64,000 nucleotides of DNA, taken from assembly GCA_033398695.1 (NCBI GenBank), contig CM065809.1, forward strand, positions 170,056,501 through 170,120,500, in the 5' to 3' direction. A program made the translations under genes and the position numbers. The notes under the pieces were generated by a model, which saw nothing but the letters and a program-made list of their open reading frames with translations, was not told the DNA's origin and made no database searches. This DNA comes from Orobanche coerulescens. Lineage: Eukaryota > Streptophyta > Magnoliopsida > Lamiales > Orobanchaceae. Below, one piece after another: positions 1-11,316 of this stretch. The stretch's first letter is position 1, and each line of letters begins with the position of its first letter.

Positions 1-89
1 GCCGAGTCATGGCCGGGCAATCTGGGGCCAAGATCGCCGAAGTCACGGCCGATAGTGCTCGGCAGCCTTCTCGCCGAGCAGCCACTGCA

Positions 90-231
90 GCCGCGGCACA
101 TGCCGGGCAGTGGCCGCGGCACACTCTGTGGCATTTTTCGCCAAACCGATCGCACGGTGCCGCGGCACACGCCGGCCGGCCGCGGCACACCGCCGACCAC
201 TGGAGCCATTTTTGGGCTCGTGCCGCGGCAC
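90..231 (+). promoter_or_regulatory. U3 palindrome array GTGCCGCGGCAC, element A 5' LTR
   Basis: Five copies of GCCGCGGCAC lie within 140 bp, two of them full 12-bp palindromes (157-168, 220-231), directly upstream of the TATA-like box. The matching array in the 3' LTR is at 28219-28379. The position suggests an enhancer-like U3 array; no binding factor is identified. Confidence 0.7.
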
Positions 232-263
232 ACTCCCACTGGGCCGCGCACACCAGGTGGCAC

Positions 264-271
264 TTATTTAT
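264..271 (+). promoter_or_regulatory. TATA-like box, element A 5' LTR
   Basis: TTATTTAT lies about 33 bp downstream of the last palindrome and is conserved as TATTTAT at 28384-28390 in the 3' LTR. It is followed by a C/T-rich stretch, as in E. Probable U3/R promoter. Confidence 0.55.
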
Positions 272-1382
272 GGCCCTGCAGACGGGTTTTTGGCCATTTT
301 TCTCCTCCTTCTCCTTCTCTTCCGCGGCTGAGGGTATTATCATCATGGAGCCATGTTGTTTGACAACAAATCCTCGAAGTTATTGAGGTTATATCATCAA
401 TCAATCATCCTATATCGTCCTTTGATCCAGCGAATCAAGGTAATCTTTCTTAGAACTCTAGTTTCTTGAATTTTGGGGTTTTTGCGTTTTTGTCCGATTC
501 GTTCCGTATTATTGATTAATTCATGATGGGTATTATTAATCTTGGTAGTATTCTTGTGTTTAACATCATTTAATCCATTGTTCTTCGTCGAATCGAAGTA
601 TATTTCTTGATTTCCTTCGAATCGACTTTTTGGGGGATTTGTCCTCGATCTCGTTTTTCATCCGTTTTTGATGGATCGATTATGGTTAAATGATGTTGTT
701 AAACATATTCTATGGATTGTATATCCATATTTCAACTTGGAATTCCGTTTTTGCGTTTTGACGGAACGAATCGTGTTCTTGGCCGTTTTGGGGGAAATCC
801 TTGAACCTTCGTCATTGTTCTTTGAATTCAGCGGCTTTGAGTCGTGTTATGGAATTCATTTCATTGTTGTTGTTGTCCTTCGTAGTTTATGAACGCGAGT
901 TGGCGATCGGTGGAATCGGCGGGTTCGTAGTCGGTTCGTGTCAACCTACTTCGGTCGATTCTTCGCGTTGTTCTTATTCGAGGCAAGTACCTTGTTCATA
1001 CGCTTCTCGTTTTGTGGATAAGATGATCGATGGTCGTGTTGGTGTGTTTGTTTGGTTATTTGCAAATGAGTTTTCAAAGGATTTCGGTTTGGCCTCGTTA
1101 AAGGCTTTCTTTCAAAACGCGTGTGATTTGTGAACGGTGTGTTTTGGGAATTGGTTACAATTTGATTATTTTGAACGTTGAAGGCTTTGATGATGATACT
1201 CCTATTGTTTAAAGTTATGGAATCGTGTATTCCGTATTTAATCTTGTTATTGTGTTTTTAAAGAGTTTGATAATGGTGTCGGATTAGTGGCCATCTCTAG
1301 TAAGTATTCTTGATGAACTTACATTCTTAGCATATTAGTATTGCATGAGTAACGTGTGTGTGTGTATGCTCACTACGGGTTA

Positions 1383-1497
1383 GATCCGACGGGGTCTCGG
1401 TAGGGGTCCACAAGAGACGTGGATCGACGAGCTTGCTTTTAACCACTACGGGTTAGATCCGATGGGGTCTCGGTAGGGGTCCACAGAGACGTGGATC
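1383..1497 (+). repeat. Paired stem-loop repeat in A LTR
   Basis: Two tandem copies (1383-1425 and 1456-1497). Each can fold GATCC/GGATC, ACG/CGT and TCTC/GAGA around a G-rich loop. The second copy here has ATG for ACG. The same pair is in the 3' LTR (29499-29541, 29572-29613) and on the other strand in element E (39343-39384, 39415-39457). Confidence 0.7.
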
Positions 1498-1839
1498 GAC
1501 GGTTAATTGTGGTGCATTTTGCAAATGTGATTTGATTATGGCATTTCCGGAAATGAGTGCTTTTGAACGGTTTTCATGATTGCATGCATCGACTAAGTGT
1601 GTAAGAGGTAAGTTGTTCGTTTGGCTTACTTGGCTAGGATGGCACTAGAGTATTTTGTTGTTTGTGTTAAATCATTTATTTGTGGATTTTGATGTTGGGA
1701 GACGAACCTTGTGGTCGTTCTTGTGTACGGTGAGTTGATGAGATTTGGGGCTAAAATCCCAATGGTTTTGTAAAAGTCATTTTATGGATTTGGGGCTAAA
1801 TCCCAATGGTTTGGTAAAGGTCATTTTTCGGAAAGTAAA

Positions 1840-1844
1840 CCTTT
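1840..1844. repeat. Target site duplication of element B (left)
   Basis: CCTTT immediately before TGTAACACC; repeated at 11312-11316 after the terminal TTACA. The empty site is preserved in the other A LTR near 29955. Confidence 0.95.
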
Positions 1845-2727
1845 TGTAACACCCCTAGATTTAACCGGGAATATTACAGCGCCGTGGGCCCCGATATGGA
1901 ACCCACAAGGCTGAAGGAAATTTTCACAAACATTATCAAATGCCCAAGAGGCCAACGACGGTACTATCTTTAAAAATTCACAAAGACTTATAAAATCCAT
2001 TTATCGAAAACTGTCGTAACAACTCATTTGAAATCGCAAGGCCAAACTGCGACACTCAAAAATTTAGAAAACGATTTCCAAAGTAATCTCAGTTACCAGA
2101 TACCGAAAGAGCATTTCAAAATACTCACGCAGCGGAAAAAGACCAACCATAAAGATACTCTAGCAGCGGAATACAAGAACCAATCAAGAAACTCAATGCA
2201 CAAAACATGTCCTAGCCAGTATCCTCCGGGAAGCTCATCTCTTCACGACCGCTACAAGCTCGATACTCCAAGAACCTAAAAAGAAATCCCACGACGGGGT
2301 CAGCCATAATATCCAACAATGATAACCGTCACATCACACTAATAATTACATACCAATGAGAATACGACCAATGTAACCTTATCGTCATAACCTTACCAAA
2401 ATTCACATCTCGCACAGTACCCAAGGTTCTCAAAACATCATCATAACTCCTTTATTACGAAATCTACTAACTCTGTCCAATCCAAATCCGTCGGGTAACA
2501 TCATCACATCTCGACACGAAAACCAATTGCCCATCAAAGACAAATACCAAGGGAAATACGGAAAATACCTCAAGATGCACATTCTCATGATACTCGTGTC
2601 AGTCTAATCCGAGATCAGATCAAAGCAACATACAAACACGGTCCTAACACAAGACCTACAAATGCATACTCATGTGACAACGTCAATATGATCACAACAA
2701 TAACAATGATGTATACTCAATGGAAAT

Positions 2728-2990
2728 CCGACGATCCAACGCCCTCAGCATAGATCCCCTTGATGATTCTATCAGATCATCATAAAGTGGATAACCAACA
2801 ATACACATATGAACAACAACACATGATAAAATCAATGATGCGAATTCACAAGATTCCATCAACACAATACTGGTAATCCAACGATCCAGCGCCCTCAGCA
2901 TAGATCCCTATGATGATCCCGTCGAACCAACGCATGGTGGACATCCGATCCAGCGCCCTCAGCATAGATCCTCATGATCCCTTCGGATCA
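2728..2990 (-). repeat. Three dispersed GATCC repeats in B 3' LTR
   Basis: The core CGCCCTCAGCATAGATCC, preceded by GATCCA and followed by TGATGAT or TCATGAT, occurs near 2728-2771, 2880-2927 and 2948-2990. The last copy can pair its terminal GATCC and GGATC. Equivalent single positions are seen near 61195 (F) and 63508 (G). They occupy the same part of the LTR as the paired stem-loops of A and E. Confidence 0.7.
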
Positions 2991-3800
2991 TTTACAACAT
3001 AACAATGCAATTATGCACACACATATGCAAATCAATATGTTCATCAACATGAACAACATATAAATCAAAACATGAACGACACTATGATGACACAACTAGG
3101 ACGACCTCATGTTCAGCAACATGAATGACAACCTGCATGATCAAATCACTAACATTAACTGAATCGATATAAGATACTTGCCCGAGTCCTTCGGGAGAAA
3201 TCTCGATATCAAACCATCACCGACAATTATCCGCAATGCTCGGCGATCCAAACGTACCATGGACTACAGATACTCATATCCTCTCTTTACCATAATATAA
3301 CCTCGATACCCGAATATGCCAATAACCGAAATGAGTCATAACCTTACGATTTAACTTCCTGAATCGGAAAGACAACACATAATCCAAATCTCCAGAATTT
3401 GCAGTAATAATCATTACTATATGCATTATAAATGAAATGAAACTGAAACCATTCATTAAACATTATAACTGAGCAAGTAATAACTTGCCTCGATACCGAT
3501 ACCACGAAGCTGCTACCGAACACATTGCCTTTGTCTACGAGCTCCTCAGCCCCGATCAAAAGCAACACAACGGACATACTCGAACACGACCGCAACATCC
3601 GGTTATAATCACCGATCAATAATCTCAACCTACCGAAGAAATCAAATAACACATATCCGATAACAATCAACAACCGACAAAACTAACCAATCGAACTCAA
3701 CGGTTCAACACAACCTCGAATAAACGCAGTCAGAACAAACCAAGTCAAACCATCACGAATTCATAATCAAAACACAAAAATACTGCACTGTCTGCCTACT

Positions 3801-3882
3801 TAGCGCACGTTAAACGCATAACGTAGCGTGCGCTAAGTAGCCCCCGTTAGCGTGCGCTAGCCCGTAAGCTTAGCGTGCGCTA
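3801..3882 (-). repeat. Secondary TAGCGTGCGCTA cluster in B 3' LTR, downstream of TATA
   Basis: Four near-palindromes (TAGCGCACGTTA, TAGCGTGCGCTA and variants) within 82 bp, about 670 bp downstream of the TATA box in element orientation. The same cluster is at 9733-9814. G has a counterpart at 62645-62726; I do not see one in F. Confidence 0.75.
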
Positions 3883-4548
3883 ATGCTGTACAGTGGCATG
3901 CATTCCAAGCATCGACTAACATCTTGCGACTACGAATCCGAATGAAGGGAGACATAAATCTCCATATCTTTTGAAGATAAACGACACCATAACTATGACA
4001 AGGATCATATCAATGTCCATATATCAATAACACATCAACAATCAAACCGACTCGATAACAAGGATCATATCATACTCAATCTGGAATTCAACCTAGTATC
4101 ATGATTCATCTCATCTAAATCGACCAATATAATTACCAAGATTCAGAAATCCATCTTAGATCGGGTTAAATGAATCAACATCCTTATAGTATGAAGAATC
4201 TTAACTAACATCCGAAACTCTTATCAAAATTCTATTGAATCTCATATAACATCATCATCTGATTATCCAACATGCTCCTCACATATAATCATCCAAGAAA
4301 AATGAACCACCATCAAGAGGATACGAAAATTACCTGGATTGGATGACCCAAGAATAAGAACACTTGACTCCATTCCAAGAATCATGAATAACTTGAAGAA
4401 CAAGGCTTGAATCCATACTCTCCATCTTAATCTTGTTAAAGATCATCATCTCATGGTGTTTGGGAACCTCAAGAACCTCCCAAAGCTCTCTCTATCGACT
4501 GAAGGAGAAAGAATGGACTAAATGCATCTCAAAACCCGTCTGTCCTCT

Positions 4549-4558
4549 TTTTATAAAG
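4549..4558 (-). promoter_or_regulatory. TATA box, element B 3' LTR
   Basis: CTTTATAAAA on the minus strand, immediately downstream of the palindrome array in element orientation. The 5' LTR copy is at 10481-10490. Confidence 0.65.
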
Positions 4559-4566
4559 TATATTAC

Positions 4567-5066
4567 TAGCGTGCGCTAAACCTTATGTTTAGCGTGCGCA
4601 ACAGCCTTAGCGTGCGCTAACTGACTTTGTTAGCGTGCGCTATCGCAGTCCAGAGGCTCTTTATGCGGCCGTACATGTGCTTACGTACGTAATGCCCATG
4701 CATTAGCATACGTAACTTACACTGTCTAGCGTCGCAAGTCCTTACATTTAGCGTGCGCTAATACCATTGACTTGCTACGATCTACACCTACCACGAAGAT
4801 GCTCGTGACCCACATGCGAAAGCAACCAATAAAGCCAAGATTCCCTGTTGGTGATATACGATTAGCGTGCGCTAATCAACATGCATTAGCGTGCGCTAAC
4901 ACTACATTACAACATCCGTTGACTTATCGAACGTGCGCCGAAAGTGGCCAGTCCACGCGTAGATTCCCTCTGAAATGCTCCGCACTAGCGTACGCTAACC
5001 TATGAACGTAGCGTCGCTAAACTCCGCACGATAGCGTGCGCTATGCATGAATATTAGCGTGCGCTA
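4567..5066 (-). promoter_or_regulatory. U3 array of TAGCGTGCGCTA near-palindromes, element B 3' LTR
   Basis: About a dozen intact or decayed TAGCGTGCGCTA units in 500 bp, ending within 10 bp of the TATA box, mixed with TACGTACGTA-type and TAGCGTACGCTA variants. The matching array of the 5' LTR is at 10499-11001. Confidence 0.8.
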
Positions 5067-5369
5067 ATAAGGCTATACTTAGCCATTTTCAGCTATTCTT
5101 GTCCAACGTCTCGACATACCAAAAACGAACATAAGACACACTGAACACAAACACTGAATCCAATAATATTCTTATACGATATACTCTATATCGAAAGTAC
5201 GATAACACGATACGATATCCTCAAATGCAGTATCGACCGGAATCGACAATTATACCGTCTTGACATCTCGGTCCTTTATTTATTTTATCCCTCCGCATGA
5301 TTCCATTTGTACAATATAACTCGGATAAAATAATATCAAACAACAGTAGTAGAAATTCCGGATATTACA

Positions 5370-5390
5370 TTCTACACCACTTAAAATAAG
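5370..5390 (-). other. Element B polypurine tract region
   Basis: On the minus strand a purine-rich AAGTGGTGTAGAA directly precedes the 3' LTR start TGTAATATCC and follows GAGGACGAAACTTATTTT. The order matches the corresponding sites of A and E. It is interrupted by two T residues, so it is degenerate. Confidence 0.65.
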
Positions 5391-7430
5391 TTTCGTCCTC
5401 GAAACTTGCAATCCGTCATAAAACAAACAAACTTACCGTTCAACCCAAAATATCCCAAAACCATCACGACAATGATCAATCATCATTATTACCGAATAAC
5501 CAAAATAGCATACTTACATATGCGCCAAGTCGACGATCTCCTGAGATACTAGCAAGTGACTTCACTGTAAAGCCTCAACACGCTTACAATAACAATTTCA
5601 TAAGTCCCAACCAAAAATATCATCTTCAGATGAAACAATCTGCCCGAATCAAATCCTGTCTGCCTGATTACATAATCAGGTCTCAATTCCAATAAAACGA
5701 ATAATATTCGATGTATCTGTGAAACAACTGCTCAATACAATGGCAACGAATCCCGAAACATCGATAGACAATCTGAACGCTCAGATGATCACCAACAATG
5801 ATCAACAATCAACCGAATTTATCATCGACATGATAAATTCCAATATGACCAACCAGAGGTCAAAACACAATCGAGAATATCATCAACGTGATAAACGCCA
5901 ATACGACCAACGAACGATCAACGGAAATCGAGAATACCTTCACACGGTAAACTCCAACACTATCAACACAGAACCACAGAAACCGATATATGAGCGAATA
6001 AAGTTCACAAAACAACACACCAATCACATACCGACGAACATATCCAATCATATGTGGAGTGGGAATGACCCCTCAATATCCGAAGCAACCAGCATGGGAT
6101 CACCATCCCCAAATTTACACTTACAAAGAAATCATTCAAAGATCACTATGGTAAAATCACCCTACTACCGTACCAACACATAGCACATATGTCCCGGTTT
6201 CACAAAATCCCAAGTTTCCAAAATAATATTATGTGCATGAATCTACAACACGCAACATATTTCTCTTATCCGATAATTCAACCGATCATCCCTGGATAAC
6301 CAAACTACTATACTGAAGTTCGAATCTCTTTTCATCGTACCATACTGATGAAGTATCCGATTCAAGAGTCTCGCTCAGAACTTCACCACGATATGCATTA
6401 TGCACTAAATGCGTATGTATATCGATCATATTTTCAAAACCAGTTTGAAATCATATAGTCTTGTCAAAAGACAAATTTTCGAAAATTCTTTCAAGAGTTT
6501 GAAAACTCAAAACATAAATTTTCGTAAGACCACGAAATCAATTTTAAAAATTAAATCGGCTCGCTGGTGCCAAGTTATCGATAAAAATTCTTTTCAAATA
6601 CACACGATTAATAAATTGGGATTTATGCAAATGCTTGACCATATCCATACTCCTGTTTATCAGTTCAGCTTGTCACCAATATCCACCGATATTCCATCGG
6701 GAAAACCACACGATAGAGTTCCAAAATCTCAATATATAAAAATTCCGTTAAAACTCCTTTTTCCTCACATATGACTCGCAACGTCAAATATTAATACATC
6801 CTGGATCTCCTCAAATATGCTATGACAAATCATTGAAAAATCGACAAATCAAATACAGTGAAAGACTACCCGAGAAGTTTCATTTGAATAAGTAAACCAA
6901 AACCTCAAAAGGTAGGAACGAAATAAATAAACGATTGATAAAGAGTTTTACAAATCTCGGGAGTTTTAGAAAACAGAAAAGCTTTCTTTTGAAACATTAG
7001 GGTCTTAGCCCGTACCTTCTTCCGCATTACAAGAAGTTTAAAAAGTAGAAAACTCTTTTCGGACTCCAAGTCCTGAGTTACAAAACTATTTCAAAATCGA
7101 TTGGGTCTCGGCCCAAAAATCATTTTCCGTAAAACATCCGTAAAACATTCATTTTGAAAGGTATCATTTTCAAATGATCAAAAGCAGTTCATATATCTCA
7201 AAATGAATTAACATGTTACATGTTCTTCTCAACCATGCACAATATTTCTCCCAAATGCACAATTCTGTTCCAAAATCTAACCAACATACTGATTCTCAAA
7301 ATTATAACTCCTCAAGATCATCAATCCTGTCCCAACTCTGTCACCTTATACTATAACGTATAATATTCTGCTGAATTTCAAAACGTATCAACTTAGAACG
7401 GCAATAAATCTCGATGAAATTCAAAAATCC

Positions 7431-7480
7431 AAATACTTACAGATCGTGAAGCCGACGATTCCCCGTGATACTGGCACATG
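7431..7480 (-). promoter_or_regulatory. Leader module with splice-donor-like GTAAGTAT, element B
   Basis: In element orientation an AGTATC...GGGG..ATCGTCGGCTTC block is followed by CTGTAAGTAT, about 330 bp after the PBS. A second imperfect copy is at 5509-5560. Similar modules follow the PBS in A (12119-12166) and E (45570-45620). The conserved GTAAGT suggests a 5' splice site; usage is not demonstrated. Confidence 0.45.
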
Positions 7481-7758
7481 CCTCGACTCTAGAAAATACT
7501 CGACACGGACATTTTCAAAACACACGTTTTGCAAACTCAGTTCGACTTGAGAACACAATACATCTCATTCCAGAGAATCTCGTTAACACCATTTGGAAAA
7601 GTTTACAACAATCCCAATACCACACTGGTAAATCACATAACGCACAAGCCTGAGTGAATGCAAAAACTCACGGCTCTAGTATTAGTTAATTGACAACTCG
7701 AATGACGCGACAAAACACGACCCAACTCGACCCAAATGCCTAGGTTTTCTCAACCTAA

Positions 7759-7770
7759 GCTCTGATACCA
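7759..7770 (-). other. Element B primer-binding site (tRNA-iMet type)
   Basis: TGGTATCAGAGC on the minus strand, 5 bp inside the 5' LTR. It is complementary to the 3' end of plant initiator tRNA-Met. It defines the minus orientation of B. Confidence 0.92.
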
Positions 7771-10480
7771 TATTCTGTAACACCCCTAGATTTAACCAGG
7801 AATATTACAGCGCCGTGGGCCCCGAGATGGAACCCACAAGGCTGAAGGAAATTTTCACAAACATTATCAAATGTCCAAGAGGCCAACGACGGTACTATCT
7901 TTAAAAATTCACAAAGACTTATAAAATCCATTTATCGAAAACTGTCGTAAAAACTCATTTGAAATCGCAAGGCCAAACTGCCGACACTCAAAAATTTAGA
8001 AAACGATTTCCAAAGTAATCTCAGTTACCAGATACCGAAAGAGCATTTCAAAATACTCACGCAGCGGAAAAAGACCAACCATAAAGATACTCTAGCAGCG
8101 GAATACAAGAACCAATCAAGAAACTCAATGCACAAAACATGTCCTAGCCAGTATCCTCCGGGAAGCTCATCTCTTCACGACCGCTACAAGCTCGATACTC
8201 CAAGAACCTAAAAAGAAATCCCACGACGGGGTCAGCCATAATATCCAACAATGATAACCGTCACATCACACTAATAATTACATACCAATGAGAATACGAC
8301 CAATGTAACCTTATCGTCATAACCTTACCAAAATTCACATCTCGCACAGTACCCAAGGTTCTCAAAACATCATCATAACTCACTGTTACGAAATCTACTA
8401 ACTCTGTCCAATCCAAATCCGTCGGGTAACATCATCACATCTCGACACGAAAACCAATTGCCCATCAAAGACAAATACCAAGGGAAATACGGAACATACC
8501 TCAAGATGCACATTCTCATGATACTCGTGTCAGTCTAATCCGAGATCAGATCAAAGCAACATACAAACACGGTCCTAACACAAGACCTACAAATGCATAC
8601 TCATGTGACAACGTCAACATGATCACAACAATAACAATGATGTATACTCAATGGAAATCCGACGATCCAACGCCCTCAGCATAGATCCCCTTGATGATCC
8701 TATCAGATCATCATAAAGTGGATAACCAACAATACACATATGAACAACAACACATGATAAAATCAATGATGCGAATTCACAAGATTCCATCAACACAATA
8801 CTGGTAATCCAACGATCCAGCGCCCTCAGCATAGATCCCTATGATGATCCCGTCGAACCAACGCATGGTGGACATCCGATCCAGCGCCCTCAGCATAGAT
8901 CCTCATGATCCCTTCGGATCATTTACAACATAACAATGCAATTATGCATACACATATGCAAATCAATATGTTCATCAACATGAACAACATATAAATCAAA
9001 ACATGAACGACACTATGATGACACAACTAGGACGACCTCATGTTCAGCAACATGAATGACAACCTGCATGATCAAATCACTAACATTAACTGAATCGATA
9101 TAAGATACTTGCCCAAGTCCTTCGGGAGAAATCTCGATATCAAACCATCACCGACGATTATCCGCAATGCTCGGCGATCCAAACGTACCATGGACTACAG
9201 ATACTCATATCCTCGTCTTTACCATAATATAACCTCGATACCCGAATATGCCAATAACCGAAATGAGTCATAACCTTACGATTTAACTCCCAGAATCGGA
9301 AAGACAACACATAATCCAAATCTCCAGAATTTGCAGTAATAATCATTACTATATGCATTATAAATGAAATGAAACTGAAACCATTCATTAAACATTATAA
9401 CTGAGCAAGTAATAACTTGCCTCGATACCGATACCACGAAGCTGCTACCGAACACATTGCCTTTGTCTACGAGCTCCTCAGCCCCGATCAAAAGCAACAC
9501 AACGTACATACTCGAACACGACCGCAACATCCGGTTATAATCACCGATCAATAATCTCAACCTACCGAAGAAATCAAATAACACATATCCGATAACAATC
9601 AACAACCGACAAAACTAACCAATCGAACTCAACGGTTCAACACAACCTCGAATAAACGCAGTCAGAACAAACCAAGTCAAACCATCACGAATTCATAATC
9701 AAAACACAAAAATACTGCACTGTCTGCCTACTTAGCGCACGTTAAACGCATAACGTAGCGTGCGCTAAGTAGCCCCCGTTAGCGTGCGCTAGCCCGTAAG
9801 CTTAGCGTGCGCTAATGCTGTACAGTGGCATGCATTCCAAGCATCGACTAACATCTTGCGACTACGAATCCGAATGAAGGGAGACATAAATCTCCATATC
9901 TTTTGAAGATAAACGACACCATAACTATGACAAGGATCATATCAATGTCCATATATCAATAACACATCAACAATCAAACCGACTCGATAACAAGGATCAT
10001 ATCATACTCAATCTGGAATTCAACCTAGTATCATGATTCATCTCATCTAAATCGACCAATATAATTACCAAGATTCAGAAATCCATCTTAGATCGGGTTA
10101 AATGAATCAACATCCTTATAGTATGAAGAATCTTAACTAACATCCGGAACTCTTATCAAAATTCTATTGAATCTCATATAACATCATCATCTGATTATCC
10201 AACATGCTCCTCACATGTAATCATCCAAGAAAAATGAACCACCATCAAGAGGATACGAAAATTACCTGGATTGGATGAACCAAGAATAAGAACACTTGAC
10301 TCCATTCCAAGAATCATGAATAACTTGAAGAACAAGGCTTGAATCCATACTCTCCATCTTAATCTTGTTAAAGATCATCATCTCATGGTGTTTGGGAACC
10401 TCAAGAACCTCCCAAAGCTCTCTCTATCGACTGAAGGAGAAAGAATGGACTAAATGCATCTCAAAACCCGTCTGTCCCCT

Positions 10481-10490
10481 TTTTATAAAG
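10481..10490 (-). promoter_or_regulatory. TATA box, element B 5' LTR (active-position promoter)
   Basis: CTTTATAAAA on the minus strand, 9 bp from the nearest palindrome. This LTR copy would drive transcription of B. Confidence 0.65.
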
Positions 10491-10498
10491 TATATTAC

Positions 10499-11001
10499 TA
10501 GCGTGCGCTAAACCTTATGTTTAGCGTGCGCAATGACTCTAGCGTGCGCTTAATCGACTTTGTTAGCGTGCGCTATCGCAGCCCGCAGGCTACCGTCAAG
10601 CCAGACATGTGCTTACGTACGTAATGCCCATGCATTAGCATACGTAACTTACATCTAGCGTCGCAAGTCCTTACATTTAGCGTGCGCTAATACCAGTTGA
10701 CTTGCTACAGTCTACACCTACCACGAAGATGCTCGTGACCCCACATGCCGAAAGCAACCAATAAAGCCAAGATTCCCTGTTGACTGATATACAGTTAGCG
10801 TGCGCTAATCAACATGCATTAGCGTGCGCTAACACTACATTACAACATCCGTTGACTTATCAGAACGTGCGCCGAAAGTGGCCAGTCCACGCGTAGATTC
10901 CTCTCGAGCCATTTCTGCACTAGCGTACGCTAACCTATGAACGTAGCGTGCGCTAAACCTGCACGATAGCGTGCGCTATGCATGAATATTAGCGTGCGCT
11001 A
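10499..11001 (-). promoter_or_regulatory. U3 palindrome array, element B 5' LTR
   Basis: Same array as 4567-5066: repeated TAGCGTGCGCTA with TAGCGTACGCTA and TACGTACGTA variants, including an ACTTTCGGCGCACGTTC segment (minus strand) that is also present in G and partly in F. Confidence 0.8.
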
Positions 11002-11311
11002 ATAAGGCTATACTTAGCCATTTTCAGCTATTCTTGTCCAACGTCTCGACATACCAAAAACAAACATAAGACACACTGAACACAAACACTGAATCCAATA
11101 ATATTCTTATACGATATACTCTATATCGAAAGTACGATAACCTGATACACGATATCCTCAAATGCAACTGTCGACCAGATACGACAATTATACCGATACT
11201 GACATCTCAGTCCTTTATTTATTTTATCCCTACTGCACAGATTCCACGCTGTACAATATAACTCGGATAAAATAATATCAAACAACAGTAGTAGAAATTC
11301 CGGATATTACA

Positions 11312-11316
11312 CCTTT
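11312..11316. repeat. Target site duplication of element B (right)
   Basis: CCTTT, identical to 1840-1844. Confidence 0.95.

Larger units (their letters stand above)
1..1844 (+). repeat. Element A 5' LTR, left part
   Basis: Aligns with 28130-29959 of the 3' LTR. It holds GTGCCGCGGCAC palindromes (90-231), a TATA-like box (264-271), a C/T-rich tract and two stem-loops (1383-1497). It is interrupted at 1844 by element B; the uninterrupted sequence is visible in the 3' LTR near 29955-29965. ORFs of 60-150 codons here are not conserved in E, whose LTR is homologous downstream of the TATA box, and are judged non-coding. Confidence 0.9.
1845..5369 (-). repeat. Element B 3' LTR
   Basis: 3525 bp, near-identical to 7776-11311. 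In element orientation it reads: U3 palindrome array (5066-4567), TATA box (4558-4549), R/U5 with a second palindrome cluster (3882-3801) and three copies of a GATCC-rich repeat. The copies differ by few substitutions except in clusters at CAG/CTG sites. Confidence 0.93.
5370..7775 (-). other. Element B internal region, no recognisable coding sequence
   Basis: 2406 bp, AT-rich, with no gag/pol motif on either strand. The longest ORF (5719-6183) runs antisense to the element and has low-complexity Asn/Thr/Ile composition, so I do not call it. Two imperfect copies of a leader module ending in GTAAGT lie near its ends (5509-5560 and 7431-7480, minus strand). Stretches around 6900-7150 are rich in GAAAAC and TTTTC. 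Confidence 0.7.
1845..11311 (-). mobile_element. Element B: non-coding long-LTR (LARD-like) retrotransposon
   Basis: A 9467-bp element with 3525- and 3536-bp LTRs, a 2406-bp internal region and 5-bp target duplications CCTTT. The iMet-type PBS lies next to the right LTR on the minus strand, so the 5' LTR is 7776-11311. No gag or pol is recognisable internally. Large LTRs with a short non-coding interior fit a large retrotransposon derivative that depends on enzymes from another element. Its LTR termini (TGTAATATCCG...GGGGTGTTACA on the minus strand) resemble those of A and E. F and G at the right end of the window are LTRs of this same family in the opposite orientation. Confidence 0.93.
7776..11311 (-). 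repeat. Element B 5' LTR
   Basis: 3536 bp, from TGTAACACC to GATATTACA on the + strand. It contains the U3 array (10499-11001), TATA box (10481-10490), secondary cluster (9733-9814) and GATCC repeats (8659-8922) at the same places as the 3' LTR. Most differences from the 3' LTR lie in 10540-11250 and involve CAG/CTG versus CG-type triplets. Confidence 0.93.

Noticed and set aside
801..1133. ORF in the A LTR, with a longer form at 28788-29249 in the other LTR
   Set aside because: It is repeated only because LTRs are duplicated; the two copies differ in frame at their start, and the homologous part of the E LTR has no matching frame.
3344..3673. 109-codon hydrophobic ORF in the B LTR, repeated at 9276-9605 and partly in G
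   Set aside because: The nucleotide similarity to G and F contains frame-changing indels; composition is that of AT-rich LTR sequence.
4567..5066. Regularly spaced TAGCGTGCGCTA units as a CRISPR-like array
   Set aside because: Units are 12 bp, spacing is irregular, the sequence is plant LTR U3, and no cas genes exist; a palindromic promoter array explains it better.
5719..6183. 154-codon ORF in the B interior
   Set aside because: It runs antisense to the element and has low-complexity composition; no domain or second copy.
7759..7770. tRNA-like sequence matches at the LTR edges
   Set aside because: Only 12-18 bases complementary to tRNA 3' ends are present, as expected for primer-binding sites; no tRNA gene.
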